In this document: piece by piece, positions 14,891-22,806 of the stretch
Numbering within the stretch: position 1 is the stretch's first letter
Layout: every line of letters begins with the position of its first letter
IMG/VR virus record: IMGVR_UViG_3300009431_000053
Span: 1 to 39,730 of that record
Strand: one strand, 5' to 3'
DNA: 39,730 nucleotides
Source: a virus
Translations under genes and position numbers: made by a program
The notes under the pieces: model-generated
Databases searched by the model: none
Told to the model about the DNA's origin: nothing
The model's input: the letters and a program-made list of their open reading frames with translations, nothing else

Positions 14891-15596
14891 GTCAGGGTTC
14901 CTGCCCGACAAGTTCCGGAAGGTTGAGCAGGTCATTGCCATCGGACTGAAAAGTCAGGAATTGGGAATCGGTATGATGGAAGGGTTGGCAAATCTGTACA
15001 TCGTGAACGGCAAGGTTGAAGTAAATGGGCAGTTAATGTTATCGTTAGCATATCGATCTGGAAAACTGAAAGAAGGCGGATTGATTATCGAGGAAACGCC
15101 AACCTCATGTACGGTGACGGGGACGAGAATTAATGGGGTTACGTTCTCATCTACATGGGATTTTGAGCGGGCACGGACAGCGGGACTGACGGATACCATG
15201 ACATATCGAAAGTATTTGTCCGTCATGTTGCGATGGAGAGCCATCAGTGAGGTTCTGCGGGTCCTTGTGCCCGATGTAATATCGGGATTGTATACTCCGG
15301 ATGAGATCGGGGAGAATTTTGTTGTAGAACAGGGGGAAGTAAGGATTGCAGATGAACCAAAGGACATTGTGGTGGAAGAAAAACTTATTGTGCCAGAGAT
15401 GAAAAAGGCATATGTTGAAGAACCAGTCCCCTCATATTCATCCGACGAAATTGCTCACTCGATTACTGACTTACTCGATGCAGAGATTGATAAGATAGAG
15501 AGAAAGTTACTCGATATGGGATATGATGAATGGACCGAGGCTCCTCGTTCTTTGATTGACCAGCTGATAAAACGGGCGAAGAAAGGTACATTGTAA
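14820..15596 (+). CDS. recT: RecT-family single-strand annealing protein
   Basis: A 258-residue protein with the RecT core over residues 1-165: a FLPDKFRKVEQVIAIGLKSQ segment, then LGIGMMEGLANLYIVNGKVEVNGQ split across the usual GlElG...qaL..iyvinGK pattern, and a LRWRAISEVLRVLVPDVISG segment matching the family's final helix. The C-terminal 90 residues are a variable helical tail. Such proteins anneal complementary single strands during phage recombination and replication, usually with an exonuclease; none is recognisable nearby, though the protein at 17394-17885 could serve. A GGAGGAAGAAA site sets the start. Confidence 0.7.
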   Translation: MKEIIEREKTKWEIMQEQAKTLIKSGFLPDKFRKVEQVIAIGLKSQELGIGMMEGLANLYIVNGKVEVNGQLMLSLAYRSGKLKEGGLIIEETPTSCTVTGTRINGVTFSSTWDFERARTAGLTDTMTYRKYLSVMLRWRAISEVLRVLVPDVISGLYTPDEIGENFVVEQGEVRIADEPKDIVVEEKLIVPEMKKAYVEEPVPSYSSDEIAHSITDLLDAEIDKIERKLLDMGYDEWTEAPRSLIDQLIKRAKKGTL

Positions 15597-15609
15597 CCGA
15601 GATTTATGG
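15589..15609. repeat. 21-bp direct repeat, left copy
   Basis: CATTGTAACCGAGATTTATGG is identical to 16448-16468. It includes the stop codon of the RecT-like gene. The two copies bracket the radical-SAM gene. Confidence 0.8.
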
Positions 15610-15621
15610 AGTTGACTTGTT

Positions 15622-16455
15622 TTGCGAATAAATGGAAAAAGGATAATCCGTGTTTTTCCGTCTCGAACCAAAGCCACACCCACAGATCCCTGGGCATATA
15701 TTGGATTGAATATCCCTCTGTCTGTTCAGAAAGCGGATGAGATTCATATTAGTGTAACATTTACTTGGGATATAAATAATGCAAAAAAACTGAAAATATT
15801 ATGGGAGCGATTTGGTATTCCTGTCAAGATTGGTGGGCCTGCTTTTAATCAACCAGGCGGGGAGTTCATTCCTGGTCTATATGTTAAAAAAGGATATAAT
15901 ATAACATCCAGGGGATGCCCAAACCAATGTTGGTTCTGCTCGGTATGGAAACGAGAAAAGGGACTTCGTGAATTAGAAATTAAAGATGGCCATATTATCC
16001 AAGATGATAATCTATTAGCGTGTTCTGAAGGACATATTCATGCTGTATTCAATATGTTACGTCGCCAAAAGAATCCGGCAGAATTTGTTGGAGGATTGGA
16101 AGCAAAATTGTTGAAACAATGGCATATTGATCTTATGAAAAGTATTCGATTAAAATCAGCATTTTTTGCATATGATACCCCTGATGATTGGGAACCTCTT
16201 GTACGAGCAGCAGGAATGTTAAAGAAGTCGGGGTTCAACCGTCATAAAATTTATTGCTTTGTTCTTATTGGTTGGCCAAAGGATACAATGGATGATGCAA
16301 ATCAACGATTAAAAGCAGTAAAAAAACTCGGTATTTGTCCATTTGCTATGTTGTATCGGGACGATAAGGGTCTTGTAAAAAAAGAATGGAAAAAATTCCA
16401 AAGAATGTGGTGTAGACCAGCGGCGATCTATGCAAAAAATCGTGTTTCATTGTAA
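15622..16455 (+). CDS. Radical SAM protein (phage/island type)
   Basis: A 277-residue enzyme with the [4Fe-4S] motif RGCPNQCWFC (Cys 99, 103, 106). The flanking pattern, IRVFPSRTKATP at the N-terminus, HISVTFTWD, KIGGPA and AFFAYDTPDDWEPL, matches a radical-SAM family I recall from phages and genomic islands whose reaction is not established. The TTG start at 15622 keeps the conserved IRVFP near the N-terminus; no good ribosome site is visible. It sits alone between two 21-bp direct repeats and ends tail-to-tail with the APS/PAPS-reductase-like gene, overlapping it by 9 bp. Confidence 0.7.
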   Translation: MRINGKRIIRVFPSRTKATPTDPWAYIGLNIPLSVQKADEIHISVTFTWDINNAKKLKILWERFGIPVKIGGPAFNQPGGEFIPGLYVKKGYNITSRGCPNQCWFCSVWKREKGLRELEIKDGHIIQDDNLLACSEGHIHAVFNMLRRQKNPAEFVGGLEAKLLKQWHIDLMKSIRLKSAFFAYDTPDDWEPLVRAAGMLKKSGFNRHKIYCFVLIGWPKDTMDDANQRLKAVKKLGICPFAMLYRDDKGLVKKEWKKFQRMWCRPAAIYAKNRVSL

Positions 16456-17397
16456 CCGAGATTTATGGGGGGGATTTTTCCCCCTTTCTTTTTTTAAACC
16501 AAAATCTTCGAGTTTCATATTCTCATCTTTCCACGGAATCCCACAATATTCCAATACTTTTTTTAATCTTAATTTATCCATGCAATATTTCCATAACTTT
16601 GGATGTGTGTTTTGGAGCCGTTGGAATCGATTAGGATATTTTTCTAAATGACATCCAAACATGCAAAATATACAACCAGTTCTATCGTATCCCATATCAT
16701 ATATTTTTGAATATGGAATGTTAAACTTACGAATATAATTCCAAATATCCTTCTCTTTCCAGAATGATAAAGGACGAGAAGATGGATGGAGTGAATTAAA
16801 ATTATTACATCCATTTTGGATGATGTGTTGGGCTCTCTGCCAACTATCTTTTGCCATTATTCCAATAAATGGTTTTCTTCCTGTTAGTTTTTCATATTTC
16901 CTTGAAGGAGATTTTTTCATAACTTTGCAGCACATATGTGATATTTTGAAAGGTGCTCTAAGGAGGAAATACCATTTTTTTGAAATCTTTCTTTCAAAAT
17001 AATGTTCTTTTGTTTTTTCTGAGAGATTGTAATTTCGTATTTCGAAGATGGCTTGAGCACATTCTTTAGATTTAATTGGATACCCATATTTTTTTATCAC
17101 TTTCCTGAAATTCATCTTTGGTTTTAACCATTCAACATTATCAATAGTTTTTACAAAATCCCTAATTTCTGGAAATTCCAGACCGGTATCACAGAAAACG
17201 GCCGGAACATCTGGGTAAAGAGAACGAACCAAATGGAGAAGAACTGTTGAATCTTTCCCCCCCGAAAAAGCAACATAAACCTGACCTCCAAGTTCATTAT
17301 GAAATTCCTTAATCCTTCTATTTGTCATTTGGATTTTTAAGTTTAATGACAAACCTTGACGGATTTTTAATATTTCTGGTGGGACTTTTATTGTCAT
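16447..17397 (-). CDS. APS/PAPS reductase-like PP-loop protein
   Basis: A 316-residue N-type ATP-pyrophosphatase fold protein. Residues 45-51 (SGGKDST) are the PP-loop. A CC pair at 156-157 (SHMCCKVMKKSP) and a CIFC pair at 242-245 match the spacing that binds a [4Fe-4S] cluster in APS reductases, with a further Cys at 249. The family in viruses is usually annotated PAPS reductase, but related proteins (DndC, tRNA thiolation enzymes) move sulfur onto nucleic acids. It overlaps the upstream nuclease-like gene by ATGA. Substrate undecided: sulfur nucleotide or DNA. Confidence 0.65.
   Translation of the reverse strand: MTIKVPPEILKIRQGLSLNLKIQMTNRRIKEFHNELGGQVYVAFSGGKDSTVLLHLVRSLYPDVPAVFCDTGLEFPEIRDFVKTIDNVEWLKPKMNFRKVIKKYGYPIKSKECAQAIFEIRNYNLSEKTKEHYFERKISKKWYFLLRAPFKISHMCCKVMKKSPSRKYEKLTGRKPFIGIMAKDSWQRAQHIIQNGCNNFNSLHPSSRPLSFWKEKDIWNYIRKFNIPYSKIYDMGYDRTGCIFCMFGCHLEKYPNRFQRLQNTHPKLWKYCMDKLRLKKVLEYCGIPWKDENMKLEDFGLKKERGKNPPHKSRLQ
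16448..16468. repeat. 21-bp direct repeat, right copy
   Basis: Identical to 15589-15609. It contains the stop of the radical-SAM gene and, on the other strand, encodes the last residues of the APS/PAPS-reductase-like protein. Confidence 0.8.
16469..16497 (+). terminator. Hairpin plus T-run between convergent genes
   Basis: GGGGGA (16469-16474) pairs with TCCCCC (16479-16484) around four T, followed by a stretch rich in T (16485-16497). It lies after the stop of the rightward radical-SAM gene, inside the 3' end of the leftward gene. Confidence 0.5.
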
Positions 17398-17885
17398 ATT
17401 TCTTTCCTCATTTTTATAAATTCTTTCCTATCCCACATCAAGTATTCGCAGATTTCTTTGATTGATACTGATTTAATCTTATACCAGGCATTGACGGCAT
17501 CGAAGAACCGATCCAGTGAAACTTTAAACTCAAGGGCCTTGTGAAACATTCTATCCTGACCCATATAATGAACAATAAAAAATGTTCCCTTCGAGCGGGT
17601 GGCAAAACGATAATACAGAACCAGATCATTATTCATTGACCATTGATGTTCTAACATTTTATCTCTCTTGTTCGTTCCCGTAAAAGCCGTGACCTGGATC
17701 CATAGCGTTGGGCAATTCATCCTTTTTCCAATTATATCCGAACCAAAAATATCGATCTTGTACGAAGCAAATCCCCCTCGGAATGATTTGACAACTCTTT
17801 GGGCTTGATGTAATTCATACCCCTGTTTTTCATATATGCTCATCACGATTGTTTCGAGCAGATCACCCTTCATGTTGGTGTTCAT
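17394..17885 (-). CDS. Possible PD-(D/E)XK-type nuclease
   Basis: A 163-residue protein starting at ATG 17885 after GGGGTGAAAAT; a longer frame would overlap the upstream gene without a ribosome site. It has the rough layout of a restriction or resolvase fold: an N-terminal GDLLETIV helix with Glu, a YKIDIFGSD strand with Asp, and a WIQVTAF strand where the E/QxK motif would be, though Thr replaces the usual Lys. Position between a DNA methyltransferase and a DndC-like protein makes a DNA-cutting role attractive. The assignment is tentative. Confidence 0.35.
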   Translation of the reverse strand: MNTNMKGDLLETIVMSIYEKQGYELHQAQRVVKSFRGGFASYKIDIFGSDIIGKRMNCPTLWIQVTAFTGTNKRDKMLEHQWSMNNDLVLYYRFATRSKGTFFIVHYMGQDRMFHKALEFKVSLDRFFDAVNAWYKIKSVSIKEICEYLMWDRKEFIKMRKEI

Positions 17886-17889
17886 ATTT

Positions 17890-18495
17890 TCACCCCAATT
17901 TTTTCTGCTCAAACTTAAATGCACAGTCAAATATATGTTTCCCCAATTTAGGACTGACAAGATTTCTCAAAATTGTCTTTTTGTTTTTGATTTTATATTT
18001 ATCCAACGAAAAACCAAAATGAGTTTCCGATCCCGTCATATATTGTATTTTTTGAGCGCAATTCTTAAAATCTGAATGTTGATTAATATGAAAATTACTC
18101 CAAAACAAATGTCGACCAATCATAGTAGCAGGAAGTAAAGGAGAATAATAGGGAATCACATTCTCCACTACCCAGGAACATTTCGCATAAAATTGAAGGA
18201 ATAATATTTCTTGCCATAATTTCATATCCGGATATATGGCCTGTGATTTTCCAAAATAAGCATAACGAATGCGAGAATGAGAAGGACAGGGGGGACTACT
18301 CCAGATGAAATCAAACTCCTTAAAATGTTCCAATAAATATTGATGTGCATCCTCAATAATTACAGTATCATCAGGAAAAAAATCTTGATATATATTTGCA
18401 ATCTCCGGAACAATTTCAACGGCAGTAACATTAACATCAGTCCAAAGTTTTCGATTTCCACCTATACCCGCATATAGATTTAGGACCTTTTTCAT
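17890..18495 (-). CDS. Compact C5-cytosine DNA methyltransferase
   Basis: A 201-residue enzyme of the Dcm fold, about half the usual length. Motif I is NLYAGIGGNR (residue 5 on), motif IV SSPPCPSHS with the catalytic Cys, motif VI VVENV, and a LRNLVSPKLGKHIF segment near the C-terminus resembles motif X. The QxRxR motif VIII and a distinct target-recognition domain are not visible. The ATG at 18495 starts directly at MKKVLNLY. Its compact form is common among viral enzymes. It overlaps the upstream gene by 4 nt. Confidence 0.6.
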   Translation of the reverse strand: MKKVLNLYAGIGGNRKLWTDVNVTAVEIVPEIANIYQDFFPDDTVIIEDAHQYLLEHFKEFDFIWSSPPCPSHSRIRYAYFGKSQAIYPDMKLWQEILFLQFYAKCSWVVENVIPYYSPLLPATMIGRHLFWSNFHINQHSDFKNCAQKIQYMTGSETHFGFSLDKYKIKNKKTILRNLVSPKLGKHIFDCAFKFEQKKLG

Positions 18496-18740
18496 TGTTC
18501 CAACCCCTTCATCTGCCATACCGTGAGAATATATGTTCCGCTTCCCAGGGCACGCCCAGGGACCCGTTCAGTACCACATTTTTCAATATCATGGGCAGAA
18601 CGCAAAGTATTGGATAACTCGCTCATCGTAGTGCCGTCACGAGTAGATTCATTGATATAATCGAATATCCGACTAATCAATGAACGCCCGTTCTCCTGCA
18701 GGAACTTCCTCGCCTTCCGCTCAACTAATTTTCTGGCCAT
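18492..18740 (-). CDS. Small hypothetical, possibly winged-helix, protein
   Basis: An 82-residue basic protein starting MARKLVERKARKF. A helix-turn-helix-like stretch (ISRIFDYINES ... TTMSELSNTLRS) is followed by a possible wing (RVPGRALGSGTYILTVW). It may bind DNA as a small regulator. The family is not recognised. It overlaps the methyltransferase start by ATGA. Confidence 0.45.
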   Translation of the reverse strand: MARKLVERKARKFLQENGRSLISRIFDYINESTRDGTTMSELSNTLRSAHDIEKCGTERVPGRALGSGTYILTVWQMKGLEQ

Positions 18741-18741
18741 G

Positions 18742-19074
18742 TTAATTACCCCATTCATATTTTGGAGCCAATGCAAACATCACCTTTGGGTTATTCTTGA
18801 TCGAGAAAAACACAGGGGCAGTTCTCAATGGCACATAAACTTTATCAATATTACAATTGAAGGATTTTATCACATTTTTTATATCAGCAAAGAGATCAAA
18901 ATCATAAATAAAACCATCTTTTGATGGTACGACAAAACTCAAAAACTCTTCCCTGAATTTTCGTTCATCTATTACATGATACCCCTTTCCCGATCGATGC
19001 ATCCACCATTTCGCATTGGTTGTTAATCCCCACGTATGACTGGGATTTACCCATATTATTTTAAGTTTGTTCAT
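18742..19074 (-). CDS. Hypothetical protein
   Basis: A 110-residue mixed alpha/beta protein starting MNKLKIIWVNPSHTWG. It has a WWMHRSGKGYHVID segment but no family I recognise. It overlaps the upstream zinc-ribbon gene by 14 nt and is followed within 1 nt by the next gene. Confidence 0.45.
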   Translation of the reverse strand: MNKLKIIWVNPSHTWGLTTNAKWWMHRSGKGYHVIDERKFREEFLSFVVPSKDGFIYDFDLFADIKNVIKSFNCNIDKVYVPLRTAPVFFSIKNNPKVMFALAPKYEWGN

Positions 19075-19294
19075 GCTCTGCCTCCAATTCATTCATCCTT
19101 TTAACAATATCTTCTTTTGCCCATTCATATTCTAGATGTGAAGTGGTATCCCGTACAATCCACTTCTTTATTTCTTCCCACATGGTTTTATACTTATAAA
19201 ACATATTATATAACTCCCTTGAACATCCATCACAAAGGATACTACCATGATATATGAAATCCCCACACTTCCTACATTCAGGATTACTACTCAT
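19061..19294 (-). CDS. Small zinc-finger protein
   Basis: A 77-residue protein starting MSSNPECRKCGDF, with a second pair CDGC about 14 residues later, a treble-clef-like zinc site. A charged helical tail follows. The ATG at 19294 is preceded by GAGGCAGAGC, and the gene overlaps the upstream one by 8 nt. Confidence 0.5.
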   Translation of the reverse strand: MSSNPECRKCGDFIYHGSILCDGCSRELYNMFYKYKTMWEEIKKWIVRDTTSHLEYEWAKEDIVKRMNELEAEHEQT

Positions 19295-19580
19295 GCTCTG
19301 CCTCCTCGATAATCTCTTCTGCATTTGAGAAATTTCCTTCAATCAATTCCCGATAATTATCCCGAATATTTCTTAGTCTTGTATTTTCCTCTTTTAGTTT
19401 ATTCCACATCCCTTCAAACTTATCTGCCCTTTGCTGTTCCATGAACCTCGCCCCTTCGAGTTCATCATAATCCTGTGACATTCGTCTGAGTTTTTTCTTC
19501 AAGTTTGCTATCACATGCGGAGAGAAATAGTACCGCTTATCCTCTTCCTTTATTTCTTTCATCTCACTTTTTTTGACCAT
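19287..19580 (-). CDS. Coiled-coil protein
   Basis: A 97-residue protein that is charged and helical throughout, with heptad-like spacing from about residue 25 to the end. It starts at a TAATG overlap with the small zinc-finger gene upstream. No catalytic motif is visible; a structural or scaffolding role with DNA-handling partners is possible. Confidence 0.45.
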   Translation of the reverse strand: MVKKSEMKEIKEEDKRYYFSPHVIANLKKKLRRMSQDYDELEGARFMEQQRADKFEGMWNKLKEENTRLRNIRDNYRELIEGNFSNAEEIIEEAEHE

Positions 19581-19702
19581 TACTCGTCACCTTCTTCTTT
19601 TATTGGCGTACATTCGCCACAATATTGACAAGTTGCTATAGAAACAGAAATCCCGTAGCGTATACAAAATTTAAAGAATTGTCCTCGATTTATTTTTGTC
19701 AT
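19580..19702 (-). CDS. Small cysteine-rich protein
   Basis: A 40-residue protein, MTKINRGQFFKFCIRYGISV...CQYCGEC..., with one tight CxxCxxC cluster and one earlier Cys. It starts after AGGTGATGAGTG and its stop overlaps the next start (TAATG), a strong sign that it is translated. Confidence 0.5.
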   Translation of the reverse strand: MTKINRGQFFKFCIRYGISVSIATCQYCGECTPIKEEGDE

Positions 19703-19708
19703 CACTCA

Positions 19709-19876
19709 TCACCTACTTGGTTCTTTCAAAACTTTAACTTCAATTATATCACAATCTTCCCGACAATAAAAAGTCACCAAATGATTCCCATATTTGACAA
19801 CATCTGTCCTAGTCCATTCCATTGGTCGCTGACATCGTGGACATAGTACTTGATCGTCATAGAAATAATCTTCCAT
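19709..19876 (-). CDS. Small zinc-ribbon protein
   Basis: A 55-residue protein starting MEDYFYDDQVLCPRC, with a second site FYCREDC near residue 40. The first Cys pair is CPRC. It lies 4 nt after the stop of the upstream gene. Confidence 0.5.
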   Translation of the reverse strand: MEDYFYDDQVLCPRCQRPMEWTRTDVVKYGNHLVTFYCREDCDIIEVKVLKEPSR

Positions 19877-19880
19877 TTTA

Positions 19881-20051
19881 TCATCGCCTATAATATCTTT
19901 TGAACCTATCAATATCCGGACACTGACCCTTCAAGCACCGTTCGCCGTCGTAACCACATTTTGACCATATTCGTTTTTCAGGGTTACATCGAAAAAACAA
20001 ACATTTGCTCGACCATCGGACCCACTTCATATCGATCTTGCTTTTCTTCAT
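19881..20051 (-). CDS. Small basic cysteine-rich protein
   Basis: A 56-residue protein, MKKSKIDMKWVRWSSKCLFFRC...CGYDGERCLKGQC..., with five Cys and a strongly basic character. It starts 9 nt after the MCM stop, behind GAGGCGATTAA. The Cys spacing suggests zinc or disulfide bonding. It is directly downstream of MCM and probably expressed with it. Confidence 0.5.
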   Translation of the reverse strand: MKKSKIDMKWVRWSSKCLFFRCNPEKRIWSKCGYDGERCLKGQCPDIDRFKRYYRR

Positions 20052-20060
20052 TTAATCGCC

Positions 20061-22127
20061 TCAAATCTTCATGTATCGTCCTTCGAATAATTCATAAATT
20101 TCCTTTCCCTTAACCATCTTTTTTATGATCACATCTGTTTTGTTTTGAGAAATTCCTCCTTCCTCCATTTCTGAATATATATCGTGTACGCTCACCCCCT
20201 CCCGTCCCTCATCCAAGGCAACTAACCGAGCAAATATCAATCTGAATTTATCCTCCATTGCTCTCGTTCCCATTGAAATCCCCGTTTCCAGAACATCCAC
20301 ATCCAATATTCCAGCAGGATTAAAGGACCGGATACAATCCGTAAGCATAATAAGAGATCTATCAATATCGGATTCAATGACTTCCTCAGACAATCTTGCC
20401 CTTGCAGAAGCGCACGATATTCGTTCCAGGCCCTGAAGGTGTCGGGCATCGATAGGAATAGTAGAATATTGGAGATATTGTTGACGAATACTGACATAAT
20501 ACATTTTGAGTTTTTCTTTCAGGATTTTTGGAATTTTTGGGGTAAGTCGTTTCCCGTAAGCGATATATTTTACGAATATATCACGGTCCAATTCTTCAAT
20601 TTCTTCATGGTCCCAATAATCTAAAATGTGGTCTGCTAATGCTTCATCTTTCGTTTTATCAGCTACATCCCTCAACAGAAACACAAGGTCGAATCGGCTT
20701 AATAATTCAGTGGGGATATTGATCTGATCATAATATTCCATCCGGTCCACGAACCTGCCTTCTTTCGGATTACCTGCCGCCAATATCGAACATTGACTTT
20801 GTAAGGTGGCATGGATTGACGCCTTATCTATCGTCACCGTCTGCTTCGACATTCCTTCAAGCAATGACGATATTCCACTCTGTCGCATTTTATCTATCTC
20901 ATCGAGGCATACTATCCCATCGTTTGCCATCACCAGCGCCCCACCAACAAGCAACCATTTCCCACTCATTTCATCCCGCTCAACACTGGCAGATAATCCC
21001 GCTGCTGAACTTCCCCGACCCGAAGCATACAGACCTCGGGGCATAAGTTCAGACACATAATTCAATATCTGACTTTTTGCTGTCGATGGATCCCCAAGAA
21101 TTAAAACGTGAATATCGCCTCGAAATGCTTCCCCCGATTGTCGAAACTTTCGGGGACTTCCAAACAATTGTAATAATATCGCTTGCTTCAATTCCGAGTA
21201 TCCAAATATTGAGGGGGATATTTGATTCGTTAAATATTCGATTACATTTTCTTTCTTTGCGATTTTATGGATTTTTTTAATTTCATCGTTGGTTATTTTC
21301 ATATCAGTGAATTTTCTTTCAAGAATCTCGAAACCTAATATCCGAAAGTAATATTCGTATATGGGTTTTTTCCCGCCTCGTTGGGGCGGTGATGTGTTCA
21401 GGATCCCAACCACCCTAACTTTATTACCTGGCTGTAAGGTTCCACACAAATTCCCATCCAACCAACAATATATATGATCTGGTTGGCAACCAGTCTTGAC
21501 TTTATCCAGATGTTCCTCAATCGTTATCATCTGGGTCATCCAGGATATAGTCATCTCGGGAATTTCCTTGAAGAATGTTGAACTCGCAAGCCTCTGACAT
21601 CCAGGACATTCGAGAGGTTTAATCTTTCGGAGATATTCTTGCTTAATTGGGAATATTTCTTGACATCGACCACAATGATAGGCGATCTTATGTGCTCTAT
21701 TACCAACCTTATGTATCTGTTTTATCGTCCCCTGGAATGATAAAAGTTGGCATTGCTTCAATTTCCATATTTTTGGAATGGTTGTTTTAATCATTGATAC
21801 TATCGTTTTGCCGGAATTATCCAGATATACATAGGGTTCGGGCGAATGATGTTCTGGGATTTCATTCTCAAGCAACCACTCCTTTATTCGACCCATTACA
21901 ATTTTTCTGATGATCCGAATATGTTTAATGGGGTTTTTGATAATGTAGTAAAATAATTCTTCATCAAAGTTCAGAATATCCATCAACCTTATCGAAAGGT
22001 GATCGAACTCCTCCATCATTTTTGACCGGATGATCGTGTCATATTTACCTCTGCTCCCATCGTCTTGATTCCAATTACAAATAAACCTTCGCCACAATTC
22101 TTCAACTTCGGCGGAGTTATATTTCAT
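20061..22127 (-). CDS. mcm: MCM replicative helicase
   Basis: A 688-residue archaeal-type minichromosome maintenance helicase that unwinds DNA at the replication fork. The N-terminal domain has a four-Cys zinc site (about residues 152-177: CGRC and CPGC). The AAA+ core has Walker A GDPSTAKSQ (about 345-353), Walker B CLDEIDKM (about 407-414) and the arginine finger in LLSRFDLVF (about 476). A C-terminal winged-helix follows. The TTGATG junction with the upstream gene favours the ATG at 22127. It is full length and intact. Together with the dyad at 22606-22748 it suggests that the virus loads its own helicase. Confidence 0.9.
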   Translation of the reverse strand: MKYNSAEVEELWRRFICNWNQDDGSRGKYDTIIRSKMMEEFDHLSIRLMDILNFDEELFYYIIKNPIKHIRIIRKIVMGRIKEWLLENEIPEHHSPEPYVYLDNSGKTIVSMIKTTIPKIWKLKQCQLLSFQGTIKQIHKVGNRAHKIAYHCGRCQEIFPIKQEYLRKIKPLECPGCQRLASSTFFKEIPEMTISWMTQMITIEEHLDKVKTGCQPDHIYCWLDGNLCGTLQPGNKVRVVGILNTSPPQRGGKKPIYEYYFRILGFEILERKFTDMKITNDEIKKIHKIAKKENVIEYLTNQISPSIFGYSELKQAILLQLFGSPRKFRQSGEAFRGDIHVLILGDPSTAKSQILNYVSELMPRGLYASGRGSSAAGLSASVERDEMSGKWLLVGGALVMANDGIVCLDEIDKMRQSGISSLLEGMSKQTVTIDKASIHATLQSQCSILAAGNPKEGRFVDRMEYYDQINIPTELLSRFDLVFLLRDVADKTKDEALADHILDYWDHEEIEELDRDIFVKYIAYGKRLTPKIPKILKEKLKMYYVSIRQQYLQYSTIPIDARHLQGLERISCASARARLSEEVIESDIDRSLIMLTDCIRSFNPAGILDVDVLETGISMGTRAMEDKFRLIFARLVALDEGREGVSVHDIYSEMEEGGISQNKTDVIIKKMVKGKEIYELFEGRYMKI

Positions 22128-22130
22128 CAA

Positions 22131-22472
22131 TCAATCATTCCCCTTGATGATAAAAGGAAGCATATTCATTAGTCGTTCCATTGCCCCTTCATTTGGATTA
22201 GAGCTCAAGAAGGATTTCAATCGTTCCAATATGGCACTTCCCTGGGGATTTTGTGTTCTCAAATATTCTACGAGATATTCAATCATCTTTTCTGTTTCTG
22301 AAACCTTCTCTTCAAATTCTTGCTTGTAGAGTTTCAAATTCAACTCCTTCCATCCCATCAAAGGATGAGCATTGTATATATCCTCTATCAACTTTATTTC
22401 TCCATCCGTTAAGTCGCCAAAACGGATGGTATAATTATGTCCCTTTATCTTCAATATTCTTCTTTTTGCCAT
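22131..22472 (-). CDS. Hypothetical protein upstream of MCM
   Basis: A 113-residue protein, starting MAKRRILKIKGHNYTIRFG, helical after the first 25 residues. Only 3 nt separate it from MCM, so it may help load or regulate the helicase; no origin-binding or GINS signature is recognisable. The ATG at 22472 follows AGGTGAAAAAA, the same initiation sequence as the first gene of the other leftward operon. Confidence 0.45.
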   Translation of the reverse strand: MAKRRILKIKGHNYTIRFGDLTDGEIKLIEDIYNAHPLMGWKELNLKLYKQEFEEKVSETEKMIEYLVEYLRTQNPQGSAILERLKSFLSSNPNEGAMERLMNMLPFIIKGND

Positions 22473-22568
22473 TTTTTTCACCTTTGTTTACTTTTGGGTC
22501 ATCTACCCTAAGTTATCATTTGGATTTTAGGGCTCATATCAAAATATTCATATATGGTATGACAAAAT

Positions 22569-22612
22569 ACACTAATATGTTCATAATATATAAATGTTGT
22601 TGTGTTATTTTA
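22569..22612 (-). promoter_or_regulatory. Leftward promoter of the MCM operon
   Basis: Read leftward it carries an ATTTATATATTATGAAC TATA region. The block 22571-22595 matches 13186-13210 in front of the other leftward operon, with ACTAA and TATATAAA at the same 16-nt distance. The promoter-to-ATG leader is about 95 nt long. Confidence 0.5.
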
Positions 22613-22748
22613 CATTCATTCATTTTACTTAGAATTTGTACCCCTATATAATAATAATTATTTTTTTCTCTAATAGTAATAAATATATATATAGATATAT
22701 ATTCTTATAGGGGTACGTTTTCTGAGAAATATAAATGAATGTAAATAA
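22606..22748. other. Candidate replication origin: long dyad around an AT-rich core
   Basis: Two 43-nt arms, 22606-22648 and 22706-22748, are complementary at 36 of 43 positions around one centre (22677). They include a perfect 15-bp outer block (22606-22620/22734-22748) and a perfect 11-bp inner block with GTACCCC (22638-22648/22706-22716). The 57-nt core between them is almost entirely A and T and would melt easily. It lies in the largest gene-free stretch (22473-22965), between divergent transcription units and upstream of MCM. Confidence 0.55.
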
Positions 22749-22806
22749 ATTTAAGTGCCCTCTTTCTTCGCCGAAGGGGAGGAAAAGGTTTTTCAAAAAC
22801 AAAAAG

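Noticed and set aside
15606-15740. Short frame MELTCFANKWKK... just before the radical-SAM gene
   Set aside because: It overlaps the radical-SAM start in another frame, has no clear ribosome site and ends after about 43 codons; it is probably chance sequence created at the repeat.
15589-16468. Insertion sequence or transposon
   Set aside because: There are direct repeats but no terminal inverted repeats and no transposase; a recombination cassette is the simpler reading.
20061-22127. Host chromosomal MCM, suggesting a provirus boundary
   Set aside because: The gene is embedded among small viral genes in one operon, and there is no integrase, attachment site or host housekeeping gene anywhere in the window.
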